A stretch of 62,000 nucleotides of DNA from Cryptomeria japonica (lineage: Eukaryota > Streptophyta > Pinopsida > Cupressales > Cupressaceae): assembly GCF_030272615.1 (NCBI RefSeq), contig NC_081410.1, positions 113,151,933 to 113,213,932 of the forward strand, given 5' to 3'. Position numbers and translations under genes: made by a program. The notes under the pieces are model-generated. The model worked only from the letters and a program-made list of their open reading frames with translations. It ran no database searches and had not been told where the DNA came from. Shown here one piece after another: positions 46,199-59,870 of this stretch (position 1 is its first letter; every line of letters starts with the position of its first letter).

Positions 46199-47569
46199 AA
46201 TAATCAAGTAGCGAGATTGAGTGTAGAAGATAGATCTTAAAATTAAAGGTCCCAATTGTGACCTATTATGTACTTTAAGCATGTTTTAGCAAGACTGTGA
46301 GCCGGTTATATTATAACCTTGTTATTACCGGTTGGTTGTATTGTGTTTCATTGTGCTATGACTACTTCATTGATTTTCAGCATAATCTTCATATTGGAGG
46401 ATGTGATGCATTAGATAGTTTGAAAGAATTACATACATGGACTATGGTGAAGATGCAAATTAATTTGGAAAGTATTACACACATAGCAAGGTTTTAGGTA
46501 GAAGAACTCATGTGTCTACCTATAGTAATGGGGTACATAGTAGTTGTAGTATTGTGCATGCAATAATAAGTGTGTTGGATATAACTAATCTATAAATGAT
46601 TATGTTATATGGATAAATTAATGTACATAAATAATTTAGGGGAATAATTGAATGTAGACAATTAAAAAAAATTACCCCAGATTAAGTTAAAAGTTAGGTT
46701 GATAGACATAAAACATGAATATTTGGAAATTAAATGTAGATGATAGATGCACTTAACTTAGGAATAATGATGAAGTAACATTATTTATTTCATGTTATGA
46801 TTATTTTCCATAGGCACATAAATTGAAAATTTTATTCTAGAAAATATTTTGATCTTTGTGTAGTCTTAGAGTTCATTGTGGTTAATATTTTAGTTCCTCA
46901 TGTTTGAAGGTAAGTGCCACAACATGGATCTCATTCATGGTATGAACATGGTCATGTAGGAAGGAATTGGAAAAATATGTGTAGAGATATGTTATGCTTG
47001 TGCCACCATCTTAACCATAAATTTTTTTAAATACCAAAATATAATATAATGTTTTACAAACATATACCAAGCTAACTCATAATGACTAGTACAATTATAG
47101 ATTGAAATTTGAATGCTTGACTTAAAGGTTCAATCACCTACTTCACAAAATTGAATAAATTCAATTATGCACAATGCAAAACTAGGCAAGGGAAATGATT
47201 AATTCAACATAAGAATCAAATGTATGAAGATAAGTTTTAATTTAAAGAAATAAAATGGGGAGTATATTGGGTGTAACATAAATATAGATGAGATAAGATC
47301 TGATAATAGATGCAAATGAGAGTAAAAATAGATGGATATAAATAAAGATATAAAGTAAACCTAATACAAAAGAATTAAATACATAACTACATTAATTACG
47401 TTCTATCAAATAAACTTAAAAATAAATAAAAATTAAAGAGTTCAAATTTCACCCTTACAATTATATACACTTAAACTTTAAAAAAAATAAAAAAATAAAA
47501 TAATATTAATCAATAACATAGTTTTAAAATAACTAAAAATCATATCAACAAATCATTTAAAAAAAAAAT
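46199..47569. other. No recognisable gene
   Basis: AT-rich. A 66-codon ORF at 46297-46497 has no known motif. Confidence 0.4.
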
Positions 47570-48910
47570 AATTGTTTCAAAATAATAATATTATCATATT
47601 TGAAATTTGTCAAATGTTCAAGTAAGAAAAATATTTTCCAAAACCTTGTTTTAAGACATCCAATCTCAACTACTCTCTAATATAGGTATTAGAGAAGTGC
47701 TCACATCATCTTTTAGTCATGCTATCTCCCAAATACTTAAAAACAATAATAAATCTAAAATACAAATACATCATTTTTTCATTATCAATGAAATTATGAT
47801 AATAGTTTTTAAATTTAACTGTATGTTAATTTATATTTTTAAATGTAAAAACTAACACACAATCAAATCCAACTAATCATAAATTAAAAATTTTCTTAGA
47901 AACATTTTAAGAACAAATTTTTAACCGAGCAAAATTTACTTCAAGAACAACCTAACACAATCAAATCCAATCAACCATAAATTTAAAATTTCGATACAAA
48001 ATTTTTACTCTTACAAAATTTACTTCAAAGGCACATAAAATTAAACCAAGTTTCCAAAATTTGGAACACATCATCAACCCCAAGCAATCCAATCACCAAG
48101 AAAAACTTGTGAATAGACTGGCTGTTACTTATTTCAGAATAATAATATTATCATATTTGAAATTTATCAAATGTTCAAATAAGAAAAATGTTTTCCAAAA
48201 CCTTGTGTTAAGACATCCAATCTCAACTACTCTCTAATATAAGTATTGTAGAAGTGCTCACATCATCTTCAAAATTTACTTCAAAGGCACATAAAATTAA
48301 ACCCAAATTTAGAACATCATCAACCCCAACCAATCCAATCACCAAAAAAAAACCGTGTGGGTAGACTGGCTGTTTAAACTCTCCCTAATTTGGCAGATAA
48401 AAACAAAGCAAATATGGTGGCCATGATTCTCAGACCACCAAACAAAAGCGAAAAGAAAGTCCATCCACACAGACTGTGACATCATAACGTCTAACATATT
48501 GATATGCCTCCATCTTTCAATGAGTTACAGGTCATCATGAAACAATAAATACTGCCCATTCCATCCATATATGTCCCCTTGGGAAGCCATGAAGAGGTGA
48601 GGAAGCTTGTGAGTCGATTCAGGGAAAGATAGTAATATCATCTTTGTTAATTCAGATGAGTATTAGAGTTTTTGGTTTCATTTTCCTGGATCGATTCATA
48701 CACTTTCTCTCTCATCCATGACATCATATCATAAAATCCAACTTTCAATCTCTATCGCACACTGAATTTATTTCTCAATGATAGTTTGAAGAAGAAGAAT
48801 GAATGGGTGGACTGTGAAAGGAAGCTTCAATACTGAGTTTCACCTGCATTCAATGTTAGGTGTGGGTATTCTGATCTTTGTTTTTTAAGTTTATCTCTTA
48901 AAATCATTTC
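47570..48910 (-). repeat. Dispersed repeat R, copy 5 (inverted), with internal duplication
   Basis: The right part, about 48380-48910, is the reverse complement of 24060-24500 and of 60830-61010. The left part is duplicated: 47570-47710 resembles 48128-48275, and 48005-48127 resembles 48275-48378. The second unit lacks about 300 bp present in the first. A TATA-like position reads AATAAATA at 48544-48551, and the small frame after the ATG is 9 codons. Confidence 0.6.
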
Positions 48911-51900
48911 ATAAAATCCTTAGATCTGTTCTCTGAATGTTTTTGTTAAGGCTCCGGACTTGGGTATCACCATATCAATTATCTGCATAGTCAAATAAGT
49001 ATATCATAGAACAGATTACATTTTTCAGCTTTTCCTGCAGACAATAAGAAGGCACCACCATTTTCCTTTTGCTTTCATTCAGTGTAAAACTATTGTTCAT
49101 ACAAGTCCCAGTTGTTTACCTTAGGATCCAGGTTCTGGCATAAGTAATGTGTATCTGTCATCAAATGCAGATATGTGTAATCTTCATACGATTTTCCCTG
49201 CATCAATTATGCTCAATTACACATTTTTTAAAGCATATTTTCCTTTATCTCTGCCCCTCCATATCTTGTTTCTTGATTCACGTAAATATTTTTCATCAAT
49301 ATTTCACATTATATCATGGTCTATCTTGAGGATGAATTGATAGAAACAGATTTGTTGATAATAGATTATGCTGATGTGAAATGTTGCTATGGTAAAAAAA
49401 ATGTTTGCATGATCTAATTTAAAAATAACAAATTATTTAATAGAAGACCAGAGACAATAGTTTGATTCGTCTTCCTATCCTTTTAGAGATCTCTTACAGA
49501 TTTCTATTTACTACCAGTTCTATTCATATTATCGTAGCTGGACTTTTTAATTATTCATTACAGCTTTTTATTCTTCAAATGATACATTATTGCATATGTA
49601 GAACTTAAAATTAAAGTTTGTTAGTTTATTATAATAAATATATAATATTTAACATCATTATTGTTTTAATGTAATATTATTATAGTATATTAGATTTCAG
49701 ATTTTGATTAACTAATGAATATAAGATTTATTAAATTAAATTAAATCTATGTTTAAAAAAGATTTCATAGTCATTATATTATGTATAATTTAAAATTATA
49801 ACTATTCTATTAAAAAATCCAATGTGTTAATAATTAAATAAAATAAAATTTATTTTAAAAAATAAAATATTTCATTATATTTTATATAATAAAAATATTA
49901 TATTATATATTATATCTTTATATTTCAATATACTAAATAATAATTAAATAAACGAAATTGTATTGATTTAAACAATGGTAACTAAATATATCTTAATTTA
50001 AATTCAGTATACTTAAAAAGATTGAAAAACATTAATTCTACATATTATTATAGATTTCTATAAGTAGTGATAGCATTATTATTTATGTTCTTGTTAAAAT
50101 GGTTTACTGGTTTGTATTATTCATAATAATTTAGTTATGATTATATATATATAAAATTAATATTGTTAATTTTATTTCAATATTTTGAATATTTGATTTA
50201 GATTATGATTTTGATTCATTTAGTATATTTGTTTGTTTAGATATTAGAGATTATTAGAATTCAATTAAATTTAGTTTTACATATTTATTATTTTTTAGAT
50301 TATATGTTCTTATATTTAGCTTATTTCTGCATGGATAAATTTGATACAATTTGATTTAGATATCTCACATTTAAATTTAATTACAACATTACTTAAATTA
50401 GTTTCAATTGATCATTGTATATATTTGATTTGTGTCTCTAGATCAAGAATAAAAAGAAATCATCCCTTTACCCTACTTACATTTGATCATCAATCACTTT
50501 CCATTAACTCATTTTTTTTTTTATAAGTAAATAATTTTCAAATATTTTATTCATATGAACATCAAAATAAGACCACTAAAAGATCTTGTGAGAACAACCA
50601 TAATATTAGCTCTTCTAGAGAAGCCACATGAAAAACTCCTATTGAAGACCAAGAGTGCACCTTTGAGTTCCACATTAGATGTTCCTTTGGGATTGGAATT
50701 TAGATTTCCACAATGAAAACTCAATCATTTAACCCATTGATCTCAACGCATTAGACTTCCATCAACTAAATTTCTAAATTTAACAAATTTCTAATATCTC
50801 AATCGAAAAACTTATACATACTTAGTATCTTTCCAAAACACTTGTTTTTATTGTCTCTACACACTTCAAAACCCTAAATAATCTCAAGTCATTTGAATTA
50901 ATTTTTTTAATCACATTAAAAATTACAACACATTCTAAATTTTCAGATTTGACTACCTCTAATTTAGAGTAGTCAATATATTAATTGTATATTTTCTATC
51001 ACTGTTTATATCACATTGTTAACTCCATATTAGAATTGTCATAAGGATAAGACCCTCACTTAGAAAGATTCTCAATTTTTTTTTTTAAATGTCATTTTTT
51101 ATCAATCCAAACATCCAAATGCATCTTTATTTATTGTTATAAAAGTGTCAATGGCTAATATGTTAGATCTATGCACCAAGCTTTAGATCTATATGCCTAT
51201 AATTATGTAAGGAATACAACACATAACTTATAAAATTGTTCCAAAATAAGTCACAAATTCCCTAAAAAAGAGCTAAAACGAAGACCAAAACATGGGGCTC
51301 TAAGACCATACAAGAAGAGCCATCATTCATGCATGAATCATGTTAGGACAATTTGGATTTGCTTAAGAATGCAAAAAGTATTGCCTTTTTTGCTAGTAGA
51401 TAGCATTAATTAAATGTATTTAATGACTGCACTATATGATGTACTTAAATAAAGTCAATTGTAAAGGTCCTATTCAATAAGTCACATTAGGAAACTATGC
51501 TTAGGACAAGAGACATATATACATATCAATGACGTTATTGGTTTTTGTTTGGGCTTGCTCACAAGGTAGAAATAATGTGATAATACAAGGAATTATTGGA
51601 AATTATTGTTCTATTTGTTAGGACCTAGAATGACCATACAATAATGTGTTCCACTTGTAAGATGGAACAAAAATATGAGTTTTAGAAGGGAAAAACTATT
51701 AAACAACTTTGAAGGAAATATCTTCATTTGATGGTAAGTCATTGCCACATGTCAATAACATTCAAATAAATTTATTTTATAAACTTTAAAAATTAAAATA
51801 TATCTATATGGAGAGGTCTTCATTTGAAGGAAGGTATTTATGATGATCTCCTTCATTTATTCACCTAGTTTTTTTTATGAAATTTTCAATTGAAGTTTGT

Positions 51901-53059
51901 TTTGGGTCATAAAATAGAACCACTATGACATGAGAATCAGTAGTAACATATCCCTCAAATTATTCTCTCTAAAATATAATTTATAGTATATTTTATTAAT
52001 TTATTAAATTTTTCTATTTTCTAGATTTTATCAAACATAAAGTTATCTATTTAGTGAACATGGAAATTTTATAAAAGTAACTTTTTTTTAAATATGTTGA
52101 CATTTTATATTGACGTGTTATTTAAAAATAATCTACATTGTATAGAGAAAATCCTTTTGGGATCATAAAATGGTTATTTGGAATAAAGGAGTAATTTCAC
52201 TAGCTCATAAGTCAAATACATTTATAAGACAAGCCTTCAAGAGTATAAATGAATATTTATTCAATACATCAATCAATAAATACACTCTCTATATCCCTCT
52301 AACAACATGCAAAGAGATTCATAGCATGCAAGATAAATATCACTTCACTCCTACACATTTAACATAGCAACCATGAAGCCCTTGAAGCAAAGACCAACAT
52401 GAAAATTAGATAAATTACCACAACTCAGGGGTATGTGCGGGATCATGGTGGGACAAACAAGCCCTTAAGTGGAAATGATAAGAAGTGGGTGTCTATCTAA
52501 CCACCCTAACCACAATCAAATCATAATATATTTTTAATAATATTTTAGATATAAGTATGCCACGAACCCTTTTTTTCTATAATTATTTAATTAGGAATAT
52601 AATGTTTATTTTTTGCAAATGAAATGGAAAAGAAATTGGAATTGTCAATGAAATAAGAAAGGAAATCATATGCACTGAAATAATTTATATACAATCAAAT
52701 GATTAGCAATAATTTTTATTGAAAATTGGGATCGTCATTGCTAATGAGCAATTGAGTACAAGTGAATGCAAGAACTGGTGAACGCAGATGAAGGTGATAA
52801 CATGGTTCAGGTAGAGTTATCTTAGCTCTTGTATTTTGTTAGAATAGATGGAATCTCTCACACACTACATTAGGATTTATAATTTGCATAATGATGGATG
52901 ATTTAAAAGACCTTATTTGAATGTTTGTTTAAATTGGAATGATGAATTTGGAGTGAGTAGTAGATTGATTTAAATGTTTATACAATTGCATTGATTGCAT
53001 TATTTGAGCGGTGATTGAGTTAAATGTAAGTTGCATGAGTGAATGAGAAACAGTTTTGG
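48911..53059. other. Long AT-rich stretch without recognisable gene
   Basis: Composition is extreme at about 49600-50340 (almost only A and T). ORFs here (49147-49340, 50341-50526, 52170-52367) have no known motif. A T-run at 50511-50522 followed by about 500 bp could be the end of an old minus-strand retroposon, but no protein or TSD supports it. Confidence 0.45.
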
Positions 53060-54640
53060 GGAGAAGACTAGGATTCATGAGGAAATAGAATAGATTCATA
53101 AGATTAATTTGAGCTCAGGTATGACTCCTGTGTCTTTTGATAGGCTTAAATTTTTGAAAGTCTAGTTGGAGGAAGTTTTGGCTAGGGAAGAATCTTATTG
53201 GAGGCAAAAATCCAAGGATCTTTGGTTATCAGAGAGGGATAGAAATACCAAATTTTTTCACTCTTCAACTAAGTTAAGGCATCAACACAATAGAACATCT
53301 TGTATTATTAATTCTCATTGGAAGAGTTTATTAGATGAGGATGATATTGCTTCTGAAGCAGTCAACTTCTTTAAGTCTCTTCTCTCGGATGAGCCTGTTT
53401 TCTTAGATAATACCTTTGTTAATTCGGTTCCCCCTTTAGGTAGTCATGAGGATAATAGGATGCTTATGGATCCTTTCTCTTTGGATGAGTTAAGGGGGGG
53501 TGGTATTTTCCATTGATCCGAAAAAGGCCCCAGGTTCAGATGGGTTTAACGACTTTATTTTTTCAAAAGTGTTTGGACTTTGTGGGGAATGATGCCTTAT
53601 TAGCCTTGGAAGAGTCTAGGTGGAATAGAACTATTTTGAAGGAGCTTAACAGTAATTATTTCTATTATTCCTAGAGTGGATAATCCTAGCTCCTTTCTTC
53701 ATTTTTCACCCTATTGCTCTTTTGTAATACTTTATATAAGATTTTTACCAAGGCAATTTCGATTAGGTTGGTTAGGCTTCTTCCCAAGATTGTTTCCATC
53801 AATCAAGGTGGATTTGTGCCTGGTAGGGAAACGTCAGAGGGTGCGATTGTAGCCGATGAGATTTTGCATTGCATTTCACAATAGAAGACTTCGACTATGA
53901 TTTTGAAACTTGACATCCTTAAAGCTTATGATTGGGTTAACTAGCAGTCTCTTGTTGTTGTATTGAAGCGCTTTGGGTTTTCTCATAGTTAGATTAAATG
54001 GGTCTTTTCTTGCATATCTTTTGGTCAATTTTTATTTTTGATTAATGGGTCACCTTTTGGGTTTTTTTCTTCCTCTCAGGGGGTTAGGCAAGGGAATCCT
54101 CTTTCCCCTTTTTTGTTTATACTTTTGGCAGAGGCTTTAAGCAGGGCCATTTCTGATGCTAGAGCATCTGGTCAATGGAGTGGTATTAGAATAGATGGTT
54201 ATCATTCTTCACAATCTGATTGTCTTTTCACAGATGATACTCTTCTGTTTGGTTCTGCTTCTTTGACAAAGGCTAGATTAATCGAGAAGATTATTACTGA
54301 TTACTTTTCTTTTTCTGGTAAAAAAGTTAATGTTTTAAAATCTAAGGTTTTCTTTTTAAATGTATTCCCCTTGGTCAAGAATAGGCTTCTTCAATTTTGG
54401 GGTTTTCAAGTGGGCGCCTTTCCTTGCAAGTACTTAGGTATTCCTTTTTTCATTGGTTCAGATAAAGCTATTTTTTGGGATAAAGTGGTTCATGCGATAT
54501 CTTCCAAAATTTCTTCCTAGAATCATAAATGGCTCACATTGGCGGGTAAGATTCTTCTAATTAAGGCAGTTCTTAATGCCATTCCTACATACTTGATGTC
54601 TATTTTGAAAGCTCCCCCAAAGTTATCGAGGATCTCAAGG
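53060..54640 (+). pseudogene. LINE-A2 ORF2 reverse transcriptase
   Basis: Pieces in several frames: 53166-53516 (the segment before RT, EESYWRQKSKDLWLSERDRN), a frameshift, then KAPGSDGFN, IVSINQGGFVPGRETSEG and LKLDILKAYD (motif A) in broken frames with stops. 54038-54520 is open (QGVRQGNPLSPFLFILLAE, then FTDD at 54227-54238 where the family has FADD, then CKYLGIPF). Several stops lie between. The RT is inactive, but every main block can be located. Confidence 0.87.
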
Positions 54641-56290
54641 TGTCTCTAAGATCCTTTCTTGGGAATGATAACATTGGGGGCAAGAAGAAGCTTCCCCTTC
54701 TGGCCTGGGATAAAGTTTGCCTTTCTAAAGAGTTGGGAGGTGCAGGTATACGAGATTTAGTGTCCCAGAATTAAGCATTGGGAGATAAACTTGTTTGGAA
54801 ATTATATAGGATTCCATTAAGTAAATGGGCATCCATTATGTTTGCTAAGTATTTAAGGGGGCTTCTAGAGAAAGGATTTTAACAGCCTCATCTCTTCCAA
54901 AAGGTTCAGCTTTTTGGAATTTTTTGGTTAGTTGTAGATTGGTCATTCTTCAACACCTTTCTTGGGTTGTCCATAATGGGAAGAAGGCCCGGTTTTGGGA
55001 TGAAGTATGGAATGGTCATCATGCATTATCTTTCATTGGGTATTGTTCTCCTCTGTCTGATTTTCTTTCTGATCTTTGGGGGGTTTTTGTTCCTAATTAT
55101 TTCATCATTGATTCCTTGGGTCCTTATCCAGTATCTCGATGGAAGTCTATTTCTTTCCTGCCCATTGATGATGAGCTTAGAGTTGCTTTTGAGGTAGAGC
55201 TTCAGAATAGATCTCTTGTGTTTCAAAATAAAGATGATACTTTGGTTTGGACTAAGAGTGCTTCAGGTTCCTATTCAGTAAAGGAGGGGTACAAATCCTT
55301 GTTTCAGTCCTCTTCTTCTTTCCATTTGCTTGGGATTATTGTGGTTTTTCCTTGTGTGTTTTGTCAAAATTTTATGGAAATCATGGATAATGTGTTCTTT
55401 CATTGTCTGTTTGCTATGGATTGTTGGTATTGGTTATTTCAAATGCTTGGTTGGTCCTCTGCTATTAGTCCTAGTTTATTATCACATTTCATGGCTTGGC
55501 CTTTGTTGTTTTCATCCTCTTTTTACTCCTCTATTTGGATTGTGGCACCTTCTATAGTTATTTGGAGCATCTAGCTAGAGAGGAATTCTAGGAGTTTTAC
55601 TCGTAAGTCTGTTTCATTTAAGGAGGTTATTGACAAGATTCAATCCTCTATTTCTGAGGTGGTTCTTTCTTATATTTATAAAAAACTGGAACATATGAGG
55701 ACCTTTTCTCATTGGGATAATTGGGTAACATGGAAATGGAGTTCACTTCGAGTCATTCCTTCCCATGGGGATTTAATAGCTGGATTATCCTCACTTGCCA
55801 AACGTAGAATGGCCAAATGGATGCCGCTCCCCCAATTCTCCATCAAGTTAAATTTTGACAGGGCTGCTAAGGGTAATTTGAGGAAGGAAGGGGTTGGGGT
55901 GGTCATCTTTGATCATTATTCTATGATTGTTAAAGTTGTCGGTAAATATATTGGTGTCATCTCCAATAAAGTTGCTAAATTTCAAGCGTTATATTTTGAT
56001 CTGGATCTTGTCATAGCTTTGGGAATTAAGGACATCATCGTTGAAGGGGAATCAATGTTGGTCTTCGAGTCAGTCTCTGTTAAGAAATGTACTATCTCTT
56101 GGCATCTGCAGTACTTGTTGGAGCACATCCTTACATAGTTGAACTATTTTTCTACCTTTACTATATCTCATTGTTATAGGGAGATAAATGTTATTGCAGA
56201 CTACTTGGCTAATAGGGTTGTTGTTGAAGGGTCTGAGTATTTGGAGGTTTCCCCCCGAGATATCCTTGCCTCTTGCATTTATTTTCTCCT
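54641..56290 (+). pseudogene. LINE-A2 ORF2 zf-RVT and RNase H
   Basis: Frame 54924-55574 holds VHNGKKARFWDEVWNG, SYSVKEGYKSLF and CQNFMEIMDNVFFHCLFAMDCWYWLF (zinc-binding region). Frame 55659-56138 and its continuation hold RNase H: LNFDRAAKGNL (first Asp kept), AKFQAL where the family has AEF (catalytic Glu changed to Lys), VEGESMLVF where the family has EGDS (Asp to Glu), and ADYLANR (Asp kept). Two of four catalytic residues are changed, unlike LINE-A1, where all four are intact. Confidence 0.85.
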
Positions 56291-57835
56291 TTAAAAATAG
56301 ATTGGTCATGGCTGTAGCCTACATCACACTCTTTGCTGGGTGTAGTTTTTCTTTCACATATGACATTGAGGAGGGTATTGTCTACCTTATGGAAACTCCC
56401 TTGTTAATGATATATTTAGTAAGTATCTCTACATGGAGCATGGAGGGTGTGGATACTGCATTCACGTGACTTGTGTCCTTCCTGTTGGCTTTGTATTTGC
56501 TTTGGCTTTTCATTATCTGTTTCGTTATGATGAATTTTTTGTTCATAGGACTGATGTTGTTTATTTCTCATGATATTATTTTGTTTTCTTGAGTATGGCA
56601 GTAGCATGAGTATTTGGGCTCGAGAAGCTCATTGCTTGGGATGTGCTCATTAGTTGTGTACCTATTATTTTGAGTGGGTATACTCTTATCGTTATATATT
56701 TCTGATTGGCAATTTCATTTGCTAATCATGTTGTGGTAAGTTTGGGGTGGATGTCTTAGGTATCATTGCTTGGTTGTTTTTACTGGTTACCATTCACTTG
56801 CTGGGTTGTTTAATGATGATTGCTTTGAGATGGAAGAGTTTTCTCTATTGATTATTTTTTATTAGGTAATTAGTGGGGGATGAGTTTTTGTAACATGGCT
56901 TTGGTTCATTATTATTGGGTGACTTCATTTTGCCAGCCTGGTTTCTCCTTTCATGCTTATGATTATGTGGAGCGTGTTATGTTCACCCCTCTTGCACGTT
57001 CCTTATTTATCATAACATGAAGTTGGTTTCTGCACATTCAGGGAGGCCTCATGTTTGGCTTTTGTAGTTTTCATAATGATTCCTCTGTTGGAATAGTATA
57101 TATTGGGGCTCTGTCATTGGCCTTCTCATATTTCTTTCTTGTATGGTGTCATTTATCATATGGCAAGATGCTCTATATTACCTGGAAAATCTTGGTTAGG
57201 TTTGAAGGATGGTGGTTCTCTTTAAGAGATTGAAATTTGTAGATTGTTTGGTATATGAGATGGCTTCTCATCTTGTTTCTCTTTTCTTGGTTGCTTTTGT
57301 GGGCATTTATGTGGTTTGGTTTTATTCTGGTTCCTTGAGGTCTTCAACATCCTCTTCTTCTCCTTCTTTGGGTTATATTATATTTGCTCACAATGTTTCT
57401 ATTGGTAGGGTCATTTATAATGATCTCTCTTCTTCTCTTTAGTATCAATCTAATAAGTAGTTTGGAGAATTGCGTTTCATAGACAGGGGTGGTCCAACTT
57501 CGAATTATTGGCCGATCTTTTGGTTTTTTGGATGGATACACATCTTCCTAATGTTTCACTCTTACAATTTTCTCTTTTATGCCTCCTCTGGTAGCTTCCT
57601 TTATATCTAATGAGGCTTGTTATGTAATTGGGATGGGTTTTTGGATGGATTGTGCCCATGGGCTTCTTGTAATGGGTAGATAGGCTTGTGTTAATTGAGC
57701 AATACTGAAGGGTTTTCTTACTGGTTCTTTCCCTTTAGTGCTCTTTGAACCAGACACTTGAAAAAAAAAAAATAATAATAATTATTAATATTTTCCAATG
57801 CTTTATCCACTTTTATCAAAAAAAAAAAAATAGTA
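56291..57835 (+). other. LINE-A2 3' region and A-tail
   Basis: T-rich, with hydrophobic frames that have no domain (56188-56469, 57051-57233, 57209-57442). The last 350 bp match LINE-A1 27191-27560 in reverse. It ends in two A-rich runs. Confidence 0.65.
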
Positions 57836-58270
57836 GCTGCAATTTCTCGAAACCAGTGATCCAACAACATGTACTATTTTTGAGTAGAACATGAGTTGTT
57901 GTCTTGTAGCATTTTTTGAATCCAACTCAAAATGTAGAGTTGGATATACTAAGCCTATATTCATATATTATCTATAGGCACCAAGGAAATACATCCACAT
58001 AACTAAAGGTTCTTCAACAAATCATTTTTTTGCATATCCTGCAATCGTTGCAGCCATGAGAGCACATTTTTTTCAGGAATACTGTCGTGTTTTGTTTATG
58101 CTTTGATCTTGAAAGTTTCTAAAGTCTTTTCACAAAATATTTAAAACCATTAATACATTTCAGAATTCAAAATATCCTTGTGCCTTCTAATTCTTGATCT
58201 TTCCCCTCCCTTTCCTTTTGTTTTGTCCCCATTTAGTTTTTATACTTGACAATTTTTTTAAAGATTTCAG
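57836..58270. other. No recognisable feature
   Basis: AT-rich flank of LINE-A2, with no gene or repeat recognised. Confidence 0.4.
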
Positions 58271-58282
58271 TGGCAAGCGAGA

Positions 58283-58480
58283 ATGCTTCTTGGCCTTCAA
58301 TTCTCTACTTCTTTAAAAGCCCAATCCCCTAAAACATTTGTAGAGAATATGATTCAATCCCTTTCTGGTAAACCATGCATAAAGTTGATACTTAATATCA
58401 ACAACCAATTTCAAGATTGTGTAGCAATTCATTGCTCATTTCCTACTGCTACTAGAAGTAGGGTCCTCATTATTAAAGAT
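58283..58480 (+). other. Unrecognised 66-codon ORF
   Basis: ATG 58283 to TAG 58480 has a coding-like composition (ENMIQSLSGKPCIKLILNIN) but no family I know. Further coding-like text (EELKLVVEVFSALIDHNY) lies in the 70-bp repeats 200 bp on. The two may be remains of one decayed gene or element; this is speculative. Confidence 0.2.
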
Positions 58481-58545
58481 TAGAAAAGTCCTATTGCTTT
58501 AAAAACTACATCAATTCCTATCTCCATTACTCAACCCCATGGACA

Positions 58546-58629
58546 CTAAGCAGACAAAAATGATGCTACTGCCATAAATCAATATAACTAAGCAGAGAAA
58601 AATGATGCTATTGTCATCAATCAATATAA
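58546..58629. repeat. Tandem duplication, 2 x 42 bp
   Basis: CTAAGCAGACAAAAATGATG at 58546 recurs at 58588 with a few changes. Confidence 0.85.
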
Positions 58630-58697
58630 TTAATTTTGGAGTACAGGGTCCGTCTTTAAGAGAAAATTGGTTGAAGAATAATGATTCTATTTTAGAA

Positions 58698-58875
58698 GAA
58701 CTTAAATTGGTTGTTGAAGTCTTCTCTGCACTAATAGATCACAATTACTTACACTATGTTCAAAGAGGAACTTAAATTGGTTTCTGAAGTCTTCTCCGTA
58801 CTAATAGATAACAATTACTTCCACTATGTTCAAAGAGGAACTTAAATTGGTTGTTGAAGTCTTCTTGGTAATGAG
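58698..58875. repeat. Tandem repeat, 2.5 units of 70 bp
   Basis: Units start at 58698, 58768 and 58838 with GAACTTAAATTGGTT; the third is partial. A 70-bp period does not preserve a reading frame. Confidence 0.93.
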
Positions 58876-59319
58876 ATAGTGCCTCTTTAGGATTCCCAAC
58901 CTTGTAAACCTACAATTGACTATGTTAACTTCAACTTGGATGGTGATATTACGGTGGTATAGAGAAATCATTTTGTCTATGATATTTCCAACTAGGGTCT
59001 TTATGTTGTATAAATTCTTAAAAAAAATCCAATACTACTTTCCATTTCAATGAGCTATTCTAAATTTTGTTTCTTCCTATTCCACTCCATTGAATGAAAA
59101 TGTCATAAATTTTACTTTTTCAAAATTTCATTTTGCAGAAATCAAATCCAACAAATGACAAGGTCATCGTTAATTCAAATTACAAATGAATGTCACTAAT
59201 AAATGCAGTTTTAATATTTTTTGATTTGTACCCTTTAATATATTATTCAAAGTATATTTGCACCTCCTTTTGATACAAGTACTAGTATTTATCAATTGTT
59301 GAATGTTTGTAAATAAAAG
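58876..59319. other. No recognisable feature
   Basis: AT-rich, with no gene, RNA or repeat recognised beyond short ORF shadows. Confidence 0.4.
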
Positions 59320-59870
59320 TAAACAGTTTGAATGATGAATTAACTGAATTTTATTTAAAAAAATATATTTATAATTACTATTAACCAACATCAAATTGAT
59401 GTACCGAAAAAAACAATGATGGTTCTAAGCACCAAAATCAAACTTATTAAAATCAACCAAAAACATTAATGTTAAACAATACTTTATCGTTTTAAAAATA
59501 ATAGGCTGTAAGGAATAATTGAAAAATCCAGCGATGTTTATATGAATAGAAGCTAGCAATAATGAAAAGTATGTTGGGTATAACTTAGCTAGTAGCAAAT
59601 AGAAATCTATGAGAAATGGATGAGAAATCAATATATAGTAACTTAATTTTACTGTATTGTACAGAATAGTGTTAGCAGCTTATATATATACATATATCAG
59701 GGATTTGATGACAGATTACACTGAAATGGAATAAAAAGAAAATGCTGGTGGTACCTTCTTATTGTCTGTAGGTCAGTAGGAAAAGCTGAAAAACATAATG
59801 CAGGTGAAACTAACTTTGAATACAGGTGAAACTCAGTATTGAAGTTTCTTTGATTCAAATTTTGTTGGGG
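59320..59870. repeat. Diverged direct repeat, left copy
   Basis: Shared segments with 60490-60890 include CACCAAAATCAAACTTATTAAAATC (59430 and 60590 regions), the GAAAAGTATGTTGGGTATA segment (59558-59582 and 60703-60722), GAGAAATGGATGAGAAATCAATATA (both), and GTGAAA(C/A)TCAGTATTGAAG (59825 and 60870). The offset is roughly 1.1 kb. They could be LTRs of a decayed element or a segmental duplication. Confidence 0.55.

Larger units (their letters stand above)
53060..57835 (+). mobile_element. LINE-A2, 5'-truncated LINE of the LINE-A family
   Basis: It begins within ORF2 between endonuclease and RT (NLSSGMTPVSFDRLKFLK then REESYWRQKS), continues through RT, zf-RVT and RNase H, has a 3' region of about 1.5 kb, and ends TTTTATCA plus A-run at 57816-57831. 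An internal A-run at 57762-57773 precedes it. The 5' truncation point is approximate and no TSD was found. It supplies the reference for the RT segment deleted from LINE-A1. Confidence 0.87.

Noticed and set aside
49600-50340. Possible AT-rich origin or matrix attachment region
   Set aside because: Composition alone is not evidence, and no specific motif set could be verified by eye.
56188-57442. Hydrophobic plus-strand ORFs after LINE-A2 RNase H
   Set aside because: Same 3' region as in LINE-A1, with no shared protein between the two copies.
58283-58480. Intact small host gene
   Set aside because: No family was recognised, no promoter was visible, and the downstream coding-like sequence is frame-broken by 42- and 70-bp repeats. 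I kept it only as an unassigned ORF.
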